Source: Glaciecola sp. (GTDB lineage: Bacteria; Pseudomonadota; Gammaproteobacteria; Enterobacterales; Alteromonadaceae). Taken from it: 64,000 nucleotides of DNA. Under the pieces are notes generated by a model, which saw only the letters and a program-made list of their open reading frames with translations, ran no database searches and was not told where the DNA came from. Both the position numbers and the translations under genes were made by a program. Each line of letters starts with the position of its first letter. Position 1 is the first letter of the stretch. The stretch is taken from assembly GCA_018623155.1 (NCBI GenBank), contig JAAZVZ010000004.1, positions 82,989 to 146,988 on the forward strand, written 5' to 3'. Shown here in pieces: positions 1 to 8,318 of the stretch.

Positions 1-1272
1 TAACGTACCTGCTGCGCGTTTTAAATTCACAACTGAGGTAATAAAGTCATAACGAGCATTGGCGAGATTTTTACGCGCATTAAACAGATTACGGGTTGAA
101 TTCAATACATCCACAATGGTCCTGGTACCAACGTCAAATCCGGCTTCGGTTGCGCGAAGCGCACTTTCTGCCGAAACGACAGCTTGTTCAAACGCTTTGA
201 TAGTCGAAACGTTTGCTCGGATATCATTAAACGAGTTTCGGACATTGCGTACAGTCGCACGATAGGTTTGCTCCAGTGTTTCACTTTCGGCAACAAACTG
301 CGAACGCGCTGAATCAGTGCGAGCCGTTGTCGCAAAACCTGAAAAAATCGGCACGTTCATTGTGACGCCAAGTGAGGAACTATTGGTTCGAGCTAAATCA
401 ATATTGTTGCTCTCAACATCAGTGCCACTTAGAGAGCCAGATAATGATAATGTCGGATAGTTACCAGCCTTAGCGCTGTCAATACCAGCCTTGGCAATAT
501 CTACCGCGAATTGTGCAGCTTGCAGTTCTAAGTTATTTTGTTTAGCAAGTGTCAACCAATCTTCAACATTCGCTGGGCTGGGCGTTACGGCACTGAAAGT
601 ATCTGTATTCAGCACATTTACATTGTTGTAGAAAACGCCAGTGATCTCACGAAGTTGCTCCTTGCGAAGCTCAAGTGCATTGAGCGCACGAATTTCAGAG
701 GCGACCGTTGTATCAAAGTTTGCCTGTGCTTCATGAACGTCAGTAATGGCAGTCAAGCCGACTTCAAAACGCTGTTTGGTTTGCTCAAGCTGACGCTCAA
801 TGGCGCGTTTTTCCGCTTGTACAAATTCAACATTGTCTTGTGCGCGTAAAATATTTAAATAGGCATCGACTACACGAGTAATTAACCCTTGTAGTGTCGC
901 AGCATAGTTAGCTTCCGCTTGCTGCGCCGATTTTTCTGCTCGGTCTAAACCAATATAGTTTGCATGATCGTATAATGACATGCTCAAGCCGAGGCTGTAA
1001 TTTAGGGCATTTCTTTCAGTAGAAGAAACTTCTGTTGCGGAAAGAGGCGTTTCGGAATCTGACATTGAATAGCCAATTTGACCAGAGATTTTAGGTAACA
1101 GCGCTGAGCGAGAAAGAGTCACGCCAGCAAACGCAGTGTCACGAATGGCTTTAGCGCGATTGACGACTGGATCCTTTGCCAATGCCTGGGCATAAATTTC
1201 AGATAAATCTTGTGCTTGAGCGACACCGCATAAGGCAACACCGATAAACACATTGAGAAGGGTTTTTTTCAT
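1..1272 (-). CDS. tolC: TolC-family outer membrane efflux channel (3' end cut by window)
   Basis: Outer membrane channel that forms the exit duct for RND and type I export systems. The reading frame is open from the ATG at 1272 to the window edge, 424 codons. It starts with a signal peptide (MKKTLLNVFIGVALCGVAQA) and then DLSEIYAQALAKDP, a typical TolC opening. Two long helical repeats follow, rich in Ala, Gln and Glu; the second repeat carries VGTRTIVDVLNSTRNLF and the visible end reads VNLKRAAGTL, which in E. coli TolC lies shortly before the variable tail. Only that tail should be missing. It is divergent from nudF, as in many gammaproteobacteria. The RND pair at 47-51 kb has no channel gene of its own, so this TolC is a plausible partner, which is inference. 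Confidence 0.95.
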   Translation of the reverse strand, partial: MKKTLLNVFIGVALCGVAQAQDLSEIYAQALAKDPVVNRAKAIRDTAFAGVTLSRSALLPKISGQIGYSMSDSETPLSATEVSSTERNALNYSLGLSMSLYDHANYIGLDRAEKSAQQAEANYAATLQGLITRVVDAYLNILRAQDNVEFVQAEKRAIERQLEQTKQRFEVGLTAITDVHEAQANFDTTVASEIRALNALELRKEQLREITGVFYNNVNVLNTDTFSAVTPSPANVEDWLTLAKQNNLELQAAQFAVDIAKAGIDSAKAGNYPTLSLSGSLSGTDVESNNIDLARTNSSSLGVTMNVPIFSGFATTARTDSARSQFVAESETLEQTYRATVRNVRNSFNDIRANVSTIKAFEQAVVSAESALRATEAGFDVGTRTIVDVLNSTRNLFNARKNLANARYDFITSVVNLKRAAGTL

Positions 1273-1316
1273 GGCTCTATCCACGTACTATGTTTAATTC
1301 CATTGAGTTACGTTAA

Positions 1317-1334
1317 AGTGTAAAAAATTACACT
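1317..1334. promoter_or_regulatory. 18-bp perfect palindrome between tolC and nudF, candidate operator
   Basis: The sequence reads AGTGTAA-AAAA-TTACACT: two perfect 7-base inverted arms around four A bases. It lies in the 132-base gap between the divergent tolC and nudF starts, about 45 bases from tolC and 70 from nudF. Its symmetry and position fit a dimeric repressor site. There is no T tract after it, so a terminator is unlikely. The cognate regulator is not identified. Confidence 0.4.
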
Positions 1335-1404
1335 GAATTGATAAATCTTTTTACTGTCACTTTATCGGGTTATGTGTAACAGAATGTAAGGAAAAAAGAA
1401 ACAA

Positions 1405-2031
1405 ATGATGAAAATCCAAAGGTTTACTCACGATGATGTGCAAGTGACACACACTGAAACTGCGTATCGTGGATTTTTCAAAATGATGCGTTATCAATTA
1501 CAGCATAAGCTATTTGCTGGTGGTTGGTCCAAGTCGATTCAAAGAGAGATGTTTGAGCGGGGGCATGCAGTCGCACTCTTACCTTATGATCCGGTGACCG
1601 ATGAATTTGTATTGATCCAGCAGTTTCGCCTAGGTGCAATGGCAACATGCGATAATCCTTGGTTAGTTGAAGTCATCGCAGGTATGATCGACGAGGGCTA
1701 TAGTGCAGAGGATGTGTGTCACAAAGAAGCGATGGAAGAAGCGGGTATCAGCTTAACGCATTTGCAGCGGGTCACCAGTTATTTATCAAGCCCAGGGGGA
1801 ACAACTGAGCGTATTGATATCTTTGTGGCGCGAACAGATAGTCGTGTTGCAGATGGAGTGCATGGTTGCATAGATGAAGCCGAGGATATCAAAGTGTTAC
1901 GAGTCAAACGAGAAGACGCGCGGCAGTGGCTCAATAACGGCATCATGAATAATGCGGCCGGGATCATCGCGTTACAACATTTTTTCTTAAACGAAGCTAA
2001 GCTCATTAATGCTCTGAACACTCATGCATAA
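1405..2031 (+). CDS. nudF: ADP-ribose pyrophosphatase, Nudix hydrolase
   Basis: Predicted to hydrolyse ADP-ribose to AMP and ribose 5-phosphate in the cytoplasm. The 208-residue length matches NudF, and the order nudF-yqiB-yqiA-parE is the conserved context. The Nudix box is at residues 93-115 and begins GMIDEGYSAEDV, continuing to KEAMEEAG. The catalytic REUXEE part is kept as KEAMEE, but the first conserved Glu of the box is Tyr99 and the Arg is Lys. The downstream SPGGTTERIDIF stretch is typical of the ADP-ribose subfamily. An A-rich purine stretch precedes the start; a second ATG follows at once, so the exact first residue is uncertain by one. It overlaps yqiB by 8 bases, suggesting translational coupling. 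Confidence 0.93.
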   Translation: MMKIQRFTHDDVQVTHTETAYRGFFKMMRYQLQHKLFAGGWSKSIQREMFERGHAVALLPYDPVTDEFVLIQQFRLGAMATCDNPWLVEVIAGMIDEGYSAEDVCHKEAMEEAGISLTHLQRVTSYLSSPGGTTERIDIFVARTDSRVADGVHGCIDEAEDIKVLRVKREDARQWLNNGIMNNAAGIIALQHFFLNEAKLINALNTHA

Positions 2032-2452
2032 GAAAAACCCCATCAAACGAAAATATGTACCACATTTGCCAAGTCTGTTGGCCATGGGAGAGCACAATTA
2101 TGGAAAATTGATGATGCTCCTCCCAGAAGTAGATGAAGTGAATTTAGAATATGAGTTTTCGATTAATGAAGCGCTCACGTATCGTATAGCGATAAAAGAT
2201 GCGGCGCGTTACACCACAACAATTGACATCGCACAAGTTGCCAAAAATCTACCAAAATTTTTACTACCATCTCTTACCGTTCGGTTATATCATGATGTTC
2301 GCAGTGCAGAAGTGTTGGCTGCGCAAAATATTGGGCGTATTAAAGCAAGTTACGATTACCCTAATTTGCATATGCACCAAAAAAATGAAAAGTTTATGGT
2401 CAATGTATTTTTGACTGAATGGCTGACATTTTGTATGCAACATCAATCATAA
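2024..2452 (+). CDS. yqiB: DUF1249 family protein YqiB
   Basis: A 142-residue cytoplasmic protein of the YqiB/DUF1249 family, whose biochemical role is not established. The N-terminal stretch YVPHLPSLLAMGEHNYGKLM and the C-terminal YPNLHMHQKNEK followed by a conserved tail are the family hallmarks. It overlaps the end of nudF by 8 bases and ends 17 bases before the likely yqiA start. In E. coli cpdA (cAMP phosphodiesterase) lies between yqiB and yqiA; here there is no room for it. Confidence 0.9.
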   Translation: MHKKNPIKRKYVPHLPSLLAMGEHNYGKLMMLLPEVDEVNLEYEFSINEALTYRIAIKDAARYTTTIDIAQVAKNLPKFLLPSLTVRLYHDVRSAEVLAAQNIGRIKASYDYPNLHMHQKNEKFMVNVFLTEWLTFCMQHQS

Positions 2453-2469
2453 CCGCCGAGGGAAAACTG

Positions 2470-3054
2470 ATGGCAGGTTCAATACTCTACTTACATGGAT
2501 TTCTCAGTTCGCCGAAATCCTCTAAAGCATGCGAGACCTTTGAATACCTTCAACAATACCACCCTAAAGTGCGTTTTGTTGCACCACAATTAAGTGGGAT
2601 CCCAGCAAAGGCTTGGCAACAAGCTCAAGAGGCGATGAGCGGTGTGAAAGAAGACGTCATTGGTATCATGGGGAGCTCTATGGGAGGGTTTCTTGCGACG
2701 CTGTTAGCCGAAAGATACCAGTGCAAAGCGAGTATTATTAATCCAGCCGTAGCACCACATATTCTGTTCCCTGATTATTTAGGTCATCACGTCAATCCGT
2801 ATACACAAGAATCCTTTGAACTGACTGCAGAGGACATTCGTTTGGTCGAGAAACTCGTAGTGAATCAACTGGTTCAGCCTCAAAATTACCAAGTATTTTT
2901 GCAGACTGCAGATGAGGTGCTCGATTATCGCTTGGCACAAGTATTGTATGCGCAATCTAATCTTCATGTTGTACAAGGTGGTGATCATGCCTATCAAAAT
3001 TTCGCAAGTGAGTTACCTAAGATCATGCGATTTATGGGGTTAACCAAGTCTTAA
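2470..3054 (+). CDS. yqiA: YqiA-family esterase, alpha/beta hydrolase
   Basis: A 194-residue alpha/beta hydrolase, the length of E. coli YqiA, which acts on short acyl esters. It opens with MAGSILYLHGFLSSPKSSK, where HGF contributes the oxyanion region. The nucleophile elbow is GSSMGG at residues 68-73, with Ser70 as the catalytic serine; the late DEVLDY and GGDHAYQNF supply the likely Asp and His of the triad. The frame extends upstream to 2419 inside yqiB, but the ATG at 2470 has a GAGGG ribosome site at the right distance and matches the family start, so I use it. It sits 75 bases before parE. Confidence 0.92.
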   Translation: MAGSILYLHGFLSSPKSSKACETFEYLQQYHPKVRFVAPQLSGIPAKAWQQAQEAMSGVKEDVIGIMGSSMGGFLATLLAERYQCKASIINPAVAPHILFPDYLGHHVNPYTQESFELTAEDIRLVEKLVVNQLVQPQNYQVFLQTADEVLDYRLAQVLYAQSNLHVVQGGDHAYQNFASELPKIMRFMGLTKS

Positions 3055-3129
3055 TTGCTCAACGCGACAACTATTGGTAATATCGCCTTATTCTCAGCGT
3101 CATAATTCTTATAAAAGCGTAATTACCTC

Positions 3130-5019
3130 ATGTCGAATCAATATACCGCAGATGCCATTGAAGTTCTTAACGGATTAGAACCAGTTAAGCGTCGACCAGG
3201 GATGTATACAGACACCACTCGGCCCAATCACCTCGGACAAGAAGTCATTGATAATTCTGTTGATGAAGCACTTGCAGGTCATGCACGTTCAGTCAAAGTT
3301 ATTTTACACGATGATAATTCATTAGAAGTCCATGATGATGGTCGGGGTATGCCTGTTGATATTCACCCAGAGGAAAAGATCTCAGGCGTAGAACTCATCA
3401 TGACCAAGCTCCATGCAGGGGGAAAATTCTCCAATAAAAACTACGAGTTTTCGGGTGGTTTACACGGTGTGGGGATTTCGGTAGTAAATGCACTATCAAC
3501 TCGAGTCGAAGTCACGATTCGTCGCGAGGCGAAGGTTTATCAAATTGTGTTTGCAAACGGTGACAAAGTACAAGACTTAGCTGTCATCGATACATGCGGT
3601 CAGCGCAACACCGGTACGTCCGTTCGTTTTTGGCCAGATCCGCAGTATTTTGATTCTGACAAATTCAGCGTGCGTCAACTTACTCATAATCTTCGAGCTA
3701 AAGCAGTATTATGTCCCGGGCTGCGCATACGCTTAGACAATAAAATCAGCAAAGAAACGACCGAATGGTACTATGAGGATGGCTTACGTGATTACTTGTT
3801 AAGTTCGGTAAAAGACTGCATTACACTCCCCGAAGATGAGCCGTTTGTCGGCACCTTCTCAGCCAATTCAGAGGTGGCTGATTGGGCTGTATTATGGTTA
3901 CCTGAAGGTGGTGATATGGTTACTGAAAGTTATGTTAACCTGATTCCAACCGCTCAGGGTGGTACGCATGTTAATGGTTTGCGTCAAGGTTTACTTGAAT
4001 CTATGCGAGAGTTCTGCGAATTCCGTAACCTGTTACCTCGTGGGGTAAAGCTAACCCCTGATGATATTTGGGACCGTTGTGCCTATATTCTGTCGACTAA
4101 AATGCAAGATCCGCAATTTGCAGGGCAAACCAAAGAGCGTTTATCTTCGCGTCAAGCAGCGGCTTTTGTGTCTGGTGTGGTAAAAGATGCGTTTAGCTTA
4201 TGGCTAAATCAACACACTGACGTTGCAGAATTACTAGCTGAGATGTGCATCAGTAATGCGCAAAAGCGTTTGCGTCAAAGCAAAAAAGTGGCGCGCAAGA
4301 AAGTGACGCAAGGCCCAGCATTACCGGGGAAACTCACCGATTGTTCATCGCAAGACAACGACCGTACTGAACTATTTTTGGTCGAGGGTGACTCTGCTGG
4401 TGGGTCGGCAAAGCAGGCTCGTGACAGAGAGTTTCAAGCAATTATGCCGCTGCGAGGTAAGATCCTCAATTCTTGGGAAGTCGATTCTTCTCAAGTACTC
4501 GCCTCACAAGAGATCCACGATATATCAGTAGCACTTGGTATTGATCCAGATTCTGAAGATTTATCCGGTCTGCGCTATGGTAAAATTTGTATTTTGGCCG
4601 ATGCTGATTCTGATGGTCTGCACATCGCCACATTGTTATGCGCTTTATTCGTCAAACATTTCCGTACGCTAGTTGAGCAAGGACATGTCTATGTAGCGAT
4701 GCCTCCCTTGTTCAGAATTGATGTGGGTAAAGAAGTTTATTATGCACTGGATGAGAGTGAAAAGCAGGGCGTATTGGACCGTATTGAAGCTGAGAAAAAA
4801 CGCGGTAAAGTCAACGTGCAACGATTCAAAGGTCTTGGTGAAATGAACCCACTGCAACTTCGCGAGACAACTATGGATCCCAATACCCGCCGTTTAGTAC
4901 AACTCACCATTGATGATGCTCAAGGCATGCTTGAGTTGATGGATATGCTGTTGGCGAAGAAGCGTTCAGGAGACCGCAAAGAGTGGCTAGAAAGCAAAGG
5001 AAACTTGGCTGAAGTGTAG
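3130..5019 (+). CDS. parE: DNA topoisomerase IV subunit B
   Basis: ATPase subunit of topoisomerase IV, which with ParC decatenates daughter chromosomes. The 629-residue length is normal for ParE. The N-terminal GHKL ATPase shows EVIDNSVDEA, DDGRGMP and GGLHGVG; the transducer domain follows; the TOPRIM domain carries EGDSAGGSAKQ and DADSDG, and the C-terminal region has RFKGLGEMNP. Features distinguishing it from GyrB are the shorter length and lack of the GyrB insertion. No parC is visible in this window. The stop codon directly abuts the ATG of the next gene. Confidence 0.97.
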   Translation: MSNQYTADAIEVLNGLEPVKRRPGMYTDTTRPNHLGQEVIDNSVDEALAGHARSVKVILHDDNSLEVHDDGRGMPVDIHPEEKISGVELIMTKLHAGGKFSNKNYEFSGGLHGVGISVVNALSTRVEVTIRREAKVYQIVFANGDKVQDLAVIDTCGQRNTGTSVRFWPDPQYFDSDKFSVRQLTHNLRAKAVLCPGLRIRLDNKISKETTEWYYEDGLRDYLLSSVKDCITLPEDEPFVGTFSANSEVADWAVLWLPEGGDMVTESYVNLIPTAQGGTHVNGLRQGLLESMREFCEFRNLLPRGVKLTPDDIWDRCAYILSTKMQDPQFAGQTKERLSSRQAAAFVSGVVKDAFSLWLNQHTDVAELLAEMCISNAQKRLRQSKKVARKKVTQGPALPGKLTDCSSQDNDRTELFLVEGDSAGGSAKQARDREFQAIMPLRGKILNSWEVDSSQVLASQEIHDISVALGIDPDSEDLSGLRYGKICILADADSDGLHIATLLCALFVKHFRTLVEQGHVYVAMPPLFRIDVGKEVYYALDESEKQGVLDRIEAEKKRGKVNVQRFKGLGEMNPLQLRETTMDPNTRRLVQLTIDDAQGMLELMDMLLAKKRSGDRKEWLESKGNLAEV

Positions 5020-6291
5020 ATGTTGAAAGCACTAAAAAAAACGGTTATTGCCCTAATTGCTACTCTAGTTTTAGTAGGCTTTGTGGTACTGGAGGGCAGT
5101 CCGTTAGTCAGTGTTAACTCGGCTGAACAGGTTGAAGATGCTCAATTAGTTAATCATCTTCTCGAAGATATCAAACAGTTACTCGAGTACGATAGCGCTT
5201 ATCATGATTTAGTGTTAACCACGGCGCAAATTAATAGTTTGTTAGGCTTTTTGAAACGTGCCCATCAGCCTTTATCAGCGGGATTTTATACTCAAGATGA
5301 TTTTGGACGATTATTTGTCACCTACGAATTCACAGTCTTTGGTATCACTCGCTATCTCAACTTTGAGTTGCAATTAGCCTCTGGCGATAGAGCGTACATT
5401 AAACGAGCCAAAATAGGCAAAATCCCCTTGCCTGGCAATGCGTTGTTATCGCTTACCCGGTGGGGTGTCAATCAATATACCCGTTCTGATGTTGCCAATA
5501 TCGCTTATAACACCCTACAAAGGATTACCTTTAGCGACCAAAACGTGACCTTGCTTGTCGCACCAACCGAACCATTACTACAAGAATTGAAGCTCGTCCA
5601 AGCGCGAATGGGACAGCAATCGCCTGATTTATTAGATTCAAAAGTCGGTCATTATTTGGATTACCTGGTTAATAATCACAAGGTAATCGAAAACAATGGG
5701 CGCTCACTAGCTCCTTACATTCGAGAAATTTTTTTGGAAGCAAAAATTCAATCTCAATATGGAGACCCTGTTTTAGAAAACAAAGCGGCGATTTTGGCGT
5801 TGACGATTTTTTTAGGTGATAATCGTTTTATCCGTTTGTTTAATCTCGATGACCAAAATGAGTATCGAGCTGGGCCAAAGAAAGCAGTCACCCTTAATCA
5901 TCGACGAGACTTAGCCCTGCATTTTTTATTCTCAGCGAGTATTGAATTGTTGTCGGCGAAAAGTGTTTCGATTGCCGTTGGTGAATTTAAAGAGTTGATG
6001 GACCGAGCTGAAGACGGAACAGGTTATAGTTTTGTTGATTTGGCAGCAGACAAGGCTGGCATTGCTTTTGCGATCTATGCAACTGAACCAAATAGTGCAG
6101 AGGGATTGCAAACATTACTAGCTCAAAAAGCTGATGAATCGTTGTATTTTCCAAGCGTAGATGACCTGCCTGAAGGCTTAAAAATGAATAGGTTTGCCGA
6201 ACAGTTTAAAAACGTCGATAGTCCTGAGTATCAAGCAGAATTCGAACTGATCATTAAGCGAATTAATGAGTTGCCTATCAGTCAGCTTTAA
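5020..6291 (+). CDS. Unknown membrane-anchored protein coupled to parE
   Basis: I do not recognise a named family. The 423-residue protein begins MLKALKKTVIALIATLVLVG, a single N-terminal membrane segment or uncleaved signal, so most of it is probably periplasmic. The body is a mixed alpha/beta soluble domain with regions such as GRLFVTYEFTVFGITRYLNF and KIPLPGNALLSLTRWGV that suggest beta-rich lipid- or wall-facing structure; the C-terminal half is helical (LALHFLFSASIELLSAKSVS, then FVDLAADKAGIAFAIYAT). No enzyme motif is evident. Its ATG follows the parE stop with no gap, so translation is likely coupled. It overlaps the convergent gene that follows by 14 bases. Codon use resembles its neighbours and gives no hint of transfer. 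Confidence 0.75.
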   Translation: MLKALKKTVIALIATLVLVGFVVLEGSPLVSVNSAEQVEDAQLVNHLLEDIKQLLEYDSAYHDLVLTTAQINSLLGFLKRAHQPLSAGFYTQDDFGRLFVTYEFTVFGITRYLNFELQLASGDRAYIKRAKIGKIPLPGNALLSLTRWGVNQYTRSDVANIAYNTLQRITFSDQNVTLLVAPTEPLLQELKLVQARMGQQSPDLLDSKVGHYLDYLVNNHKVIENNGRSLAPYIREIFLEAKIQSQYGDPVLENKAAILALTIFLGDNRFIRLFNLDDQNEYRAGPKKAVTLNHRRDLALHFLFSASIELLSAKSVSIAVGEFKELMDRAEDGTGYSFVDLAADKAGIAFAIYATEPNSAEGLQTLLAQKADESLYFPSVDDLPEGLKMNRFAEQFKNVDSPEYQAEFELIIKRINELPISQL

Positions 6292-6607
6292 GGGAATGTT
6301 TAAAGCCATCGAGTGTTGTTATTAATGATTCAATCTGTTTGACAATGGTTTGAAGTTTTTTGGTCAGGGCTTCTTTATCAGCATAACCATCCTGCATGCC
6401 ACTGAGTTCATCTAATAATTCACACGTTTCGGCAACGTATGGTTCAAAGGTTTTTGCCTTAACCGAAAAAGGTGCATCTTCTGCAAAAATGGCAACATAT
6501 TGACCTTTCCCCTGTTGTTGGTAAGTGGCTAACAGGGCGTCGGCATCCACCGCTTTCCGATAGATAATTTGAAGATTGGCTTGAATTTGTTTGATGACTT
6601 TTTGCAT
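6278..6607 (-). CDS. Small helical protein of unknown function
   Basis: A 109-residue, largely alpha-helical cytoplasmic protein with no signal peptide or membrane segment. It contains VIKQIQANLQIIYRKAVDAD, a middle motif FAEDAPFSVKAKTFEPYVAE and a C-terminal amphipathic stretch KLQTIVKQIESLITTLDGF that could form a coiled coil. I cannot assign a family; a distant PriC-like helical bundle was considered but not supported. It lies 78 bases downstream of epmB on the same strand, and its last codons overlap the end of the convergent unknown gene. Confidence 0.65.
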   Translation of the reverse strand: MQKVIKQIQANLQIIYRKAVDADALLATYQQQGKGQYVAIFAEDAPFSVKAKTFEPYVAETCELLDELSGMQDGYADKEALTKKLQTIVKQIESLITTLDGFKHSLKAD

Positions 6608-6685
6608 AGCGTTTGGATATTCTTGATGGTAATAATAAGCTCAAAAATAGTGTCTTTATTCTAACATAAAACGGCGGATGTATAC

Positions 6686-7711
6686 TCAAGATACATCTAG
6701 AGACAAATCTAACCAAGTTTTACTTTTGCGGTTACCCACTTCTCTGACAAGTTTTGGAATCATATAGCCAGATTGTTTTGCAATGACTTCGCGCATCAAG
6801 GCAACGACTTCATTATCAGATACATAAAAATGTGCAGCCCCTTTGACTTTATCAAAAGCGTGCAAATAGTATGGCTGGATATGATTATCGTAAAGTGTGG
6901 CATGTAGGTTCATGAGAGTCTTTGCATCGTCATTAATATTTTTCAAAATCACAGCTTGATTGTAGACAGGAATTAATGCACGAACTAACGTGGCTACTTT
7001 AGCGCTTAATTGCGAGCTGATTTCTTGCGCATGATTGATATGCAGAACGATATTGGTCTTCAAGCGACTTGAACTTAAGCGCTCAATCAAGGCCGGCGTA
7101 AGCCGTTGAGGTAAAACAACTGGTAGCCGAGTATGGATCCGAAGTCGTTTAATATGAGGGATGGATTCAATTTGACTAATGAGCCAGTCCAATTGTTGAT
7201 CATTTGCCATCAATGGATCACCACCGGACAATATGACTTCATCTAATATACTATGACGTTGGATATACGTTAAGGCCTCTTGCCACTGTTTGCGATTATT
7301 GTGATGTTCTTGATAGGGAAAATGTCGACGAAAACAGTAGCGACAGTTGATTGCACATCCGGTGCGAACAATTAATAAGACACGATTTTGGTATTTGTGC
7401 ACGATGCCCTGATGAGCTTTATTCTGCTCTTCAGTTGGATCAATACCAAACCCCTCTGCATCTAAAAACTCGGCTTTATGTGGCAGAACCTGAAGTAACA
7501 AGGGATCCGAAGGATCTGATTTGTTCATCAAATCTGCAAAAAAGCGGGGTACACGCATCGCAAATAAACGCCTTGCCGCGATATCTGAAAGATAATCGTT
7601 TGGGTCTAACCCCAGATATTCTAAGAGATTTTTGGGGTCAGTGAACGCTGTGGCTAATTCTTTTTGCCAATCAGTCTCTACAGTCACAATATTTTTGTGT
7701 ATATTATGCAC
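6686..7711 (-). CDS. epmB: EF-P (R)-beta-lysylation enzyme, lysine 2,3-aminomutase family
   Basis: Radical SAM enzyme of the KamA family that converts L-alpha-lysine to (R)-beta-lysine for attachment to elongation factor P. The 341-residue length matches EpmB. The iron-sulfur motif CAINCRYC supplies Cys119, Cys123 and Cys126. The following [10 protein letters not shown] motif and the [11 protein letters not shown] stretch are characteristic of the aminomutase family, as is the PLP-binding region near the C-terminus ([16 protein letters not shown]). It is divergent from efp with only 35 bases between start codons, so the two promoters must overlap. Confidence 0.95.
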   Translation of the reverse strand: MHNIHKNIVTVETDWQKELATAFTDPKNLLEYLGLDPNDYLSDIAARRLFAMRVPRFFADLMNKSDPSDPLLLQVLPHKAEFLDAEGFGIDPTEEQNKAHQGIVHKYQNRVLLIVRTGCAINCRYCFRRHFPYQEHHNNRKQWQEALTYIQRHSILDEVILSGGDPLMANDQQLDWLISQIESIPHIKRLRIHTRLPVVLPQRLTPALIERLSSSRLKTNIVLHINHAQEISSQLSAKVATLVRALIPVYNQAVILKNINDDAKTLMNLHATLYDNHIQPYYLHAFDKVKGAAHFYVSDNEVVALMREVIAKQSGYMIPKLVREVGNRKSKTWLDLSLDVS

Positions 7712-7746
7712 GAAATAACCGTCAACTAATTATGTTAAGAGGATTT

Positions 7747-8316
7747 ATGGCGAATTTTAGCACAAATGAATTTAAAGCTGGATTAAAGGTCATGATTGAT
7801 GACGAGCCATGCAATATTTTGGAAAATGAATATGTTAAACCGGGGAAAGGACAAGCGTTTAACCGTGTTAAAATTCGAAAACTGATTTCTGGCAAGGTAT
7901 TGGAGAAAACGTTCAAGTCTGGTGACTCCGTTCCAGGTGCAGACGTGTTGGATACCGAACTATCGTACTTGTATAACGACGGTGAATTCTACCACTTTAT
8001 GAACAATGAAACCTTTGAGCAAGTAGCAGCTGATGCCAAAGCGGTTGGCGATAATGCCAAGTGGTTGGTTGAAAATACTGACTGTACGATTACTTTGTTT
8101 AATGGTTCGCCTATCGTGGTTACCCCCCCTAATTTTGTTGAGCTTGAAATCACAGAGACCGATCCTGGTTTAAAAGGTGATACGGCTGGTACAGGTGGCA
8201 AACCTGCGACGCTTGCCACCGGCGCAGTCGTTCGAGTACCTCTCTTCGTTCAAACAGGTGAAATCATTAAAGTCGATACACGCAGCGGTGAATACGTCTC
8301 TCGCGCAGGCAAGTAA
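7747..8316 (+). CDS. efp: Translation elongation factor P
   Basis: Ribosome-binding factor that relieves stalling at polyproline stretches. The 189-residue protein has the three beta-barrel domains of EF-P. The modification site is Lys34 in the loop KPGKGQAF, the E. coli-type lysine that EpmA/EpmB modify. Strongly conserved later stretches are [39 protein letters not shown] and the end [14 protein letters not shown]. The frame runs from an ATG at 7732, but the ATG at 7747 follows an AAGAGGA ribosome site and gives the family start [12 protein letters not shown]. The downstream epmA begins 2 bases after the stop. Confidence 0.98.
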   Translation: MANFSTNEFKAGLKVMIDDEPCNILENEYVKPGKGQAFNRVKIRKLISGKVLEKTFKSGDSVPGADVLDTELSYLYNDGEFYHFMNNETFEQVAADAKAVGDNAKWLVENTDCTITLFNGSPIVVTPPNFVELEITETDPGLKGDTAGTGGKPATLATGAVVRVPLFVQTGEIIKVDTRSGEYVSRAGK

Positions 8317-8318
8317 AT

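Noticed and set aside
6677..6697. Hairpin at the end of epmB (GATGTAT with ATACATC)
   Set aside because: The 7-base stem overlaps the stop codon and is not followed by a T tract, so terminator function is unsupported.
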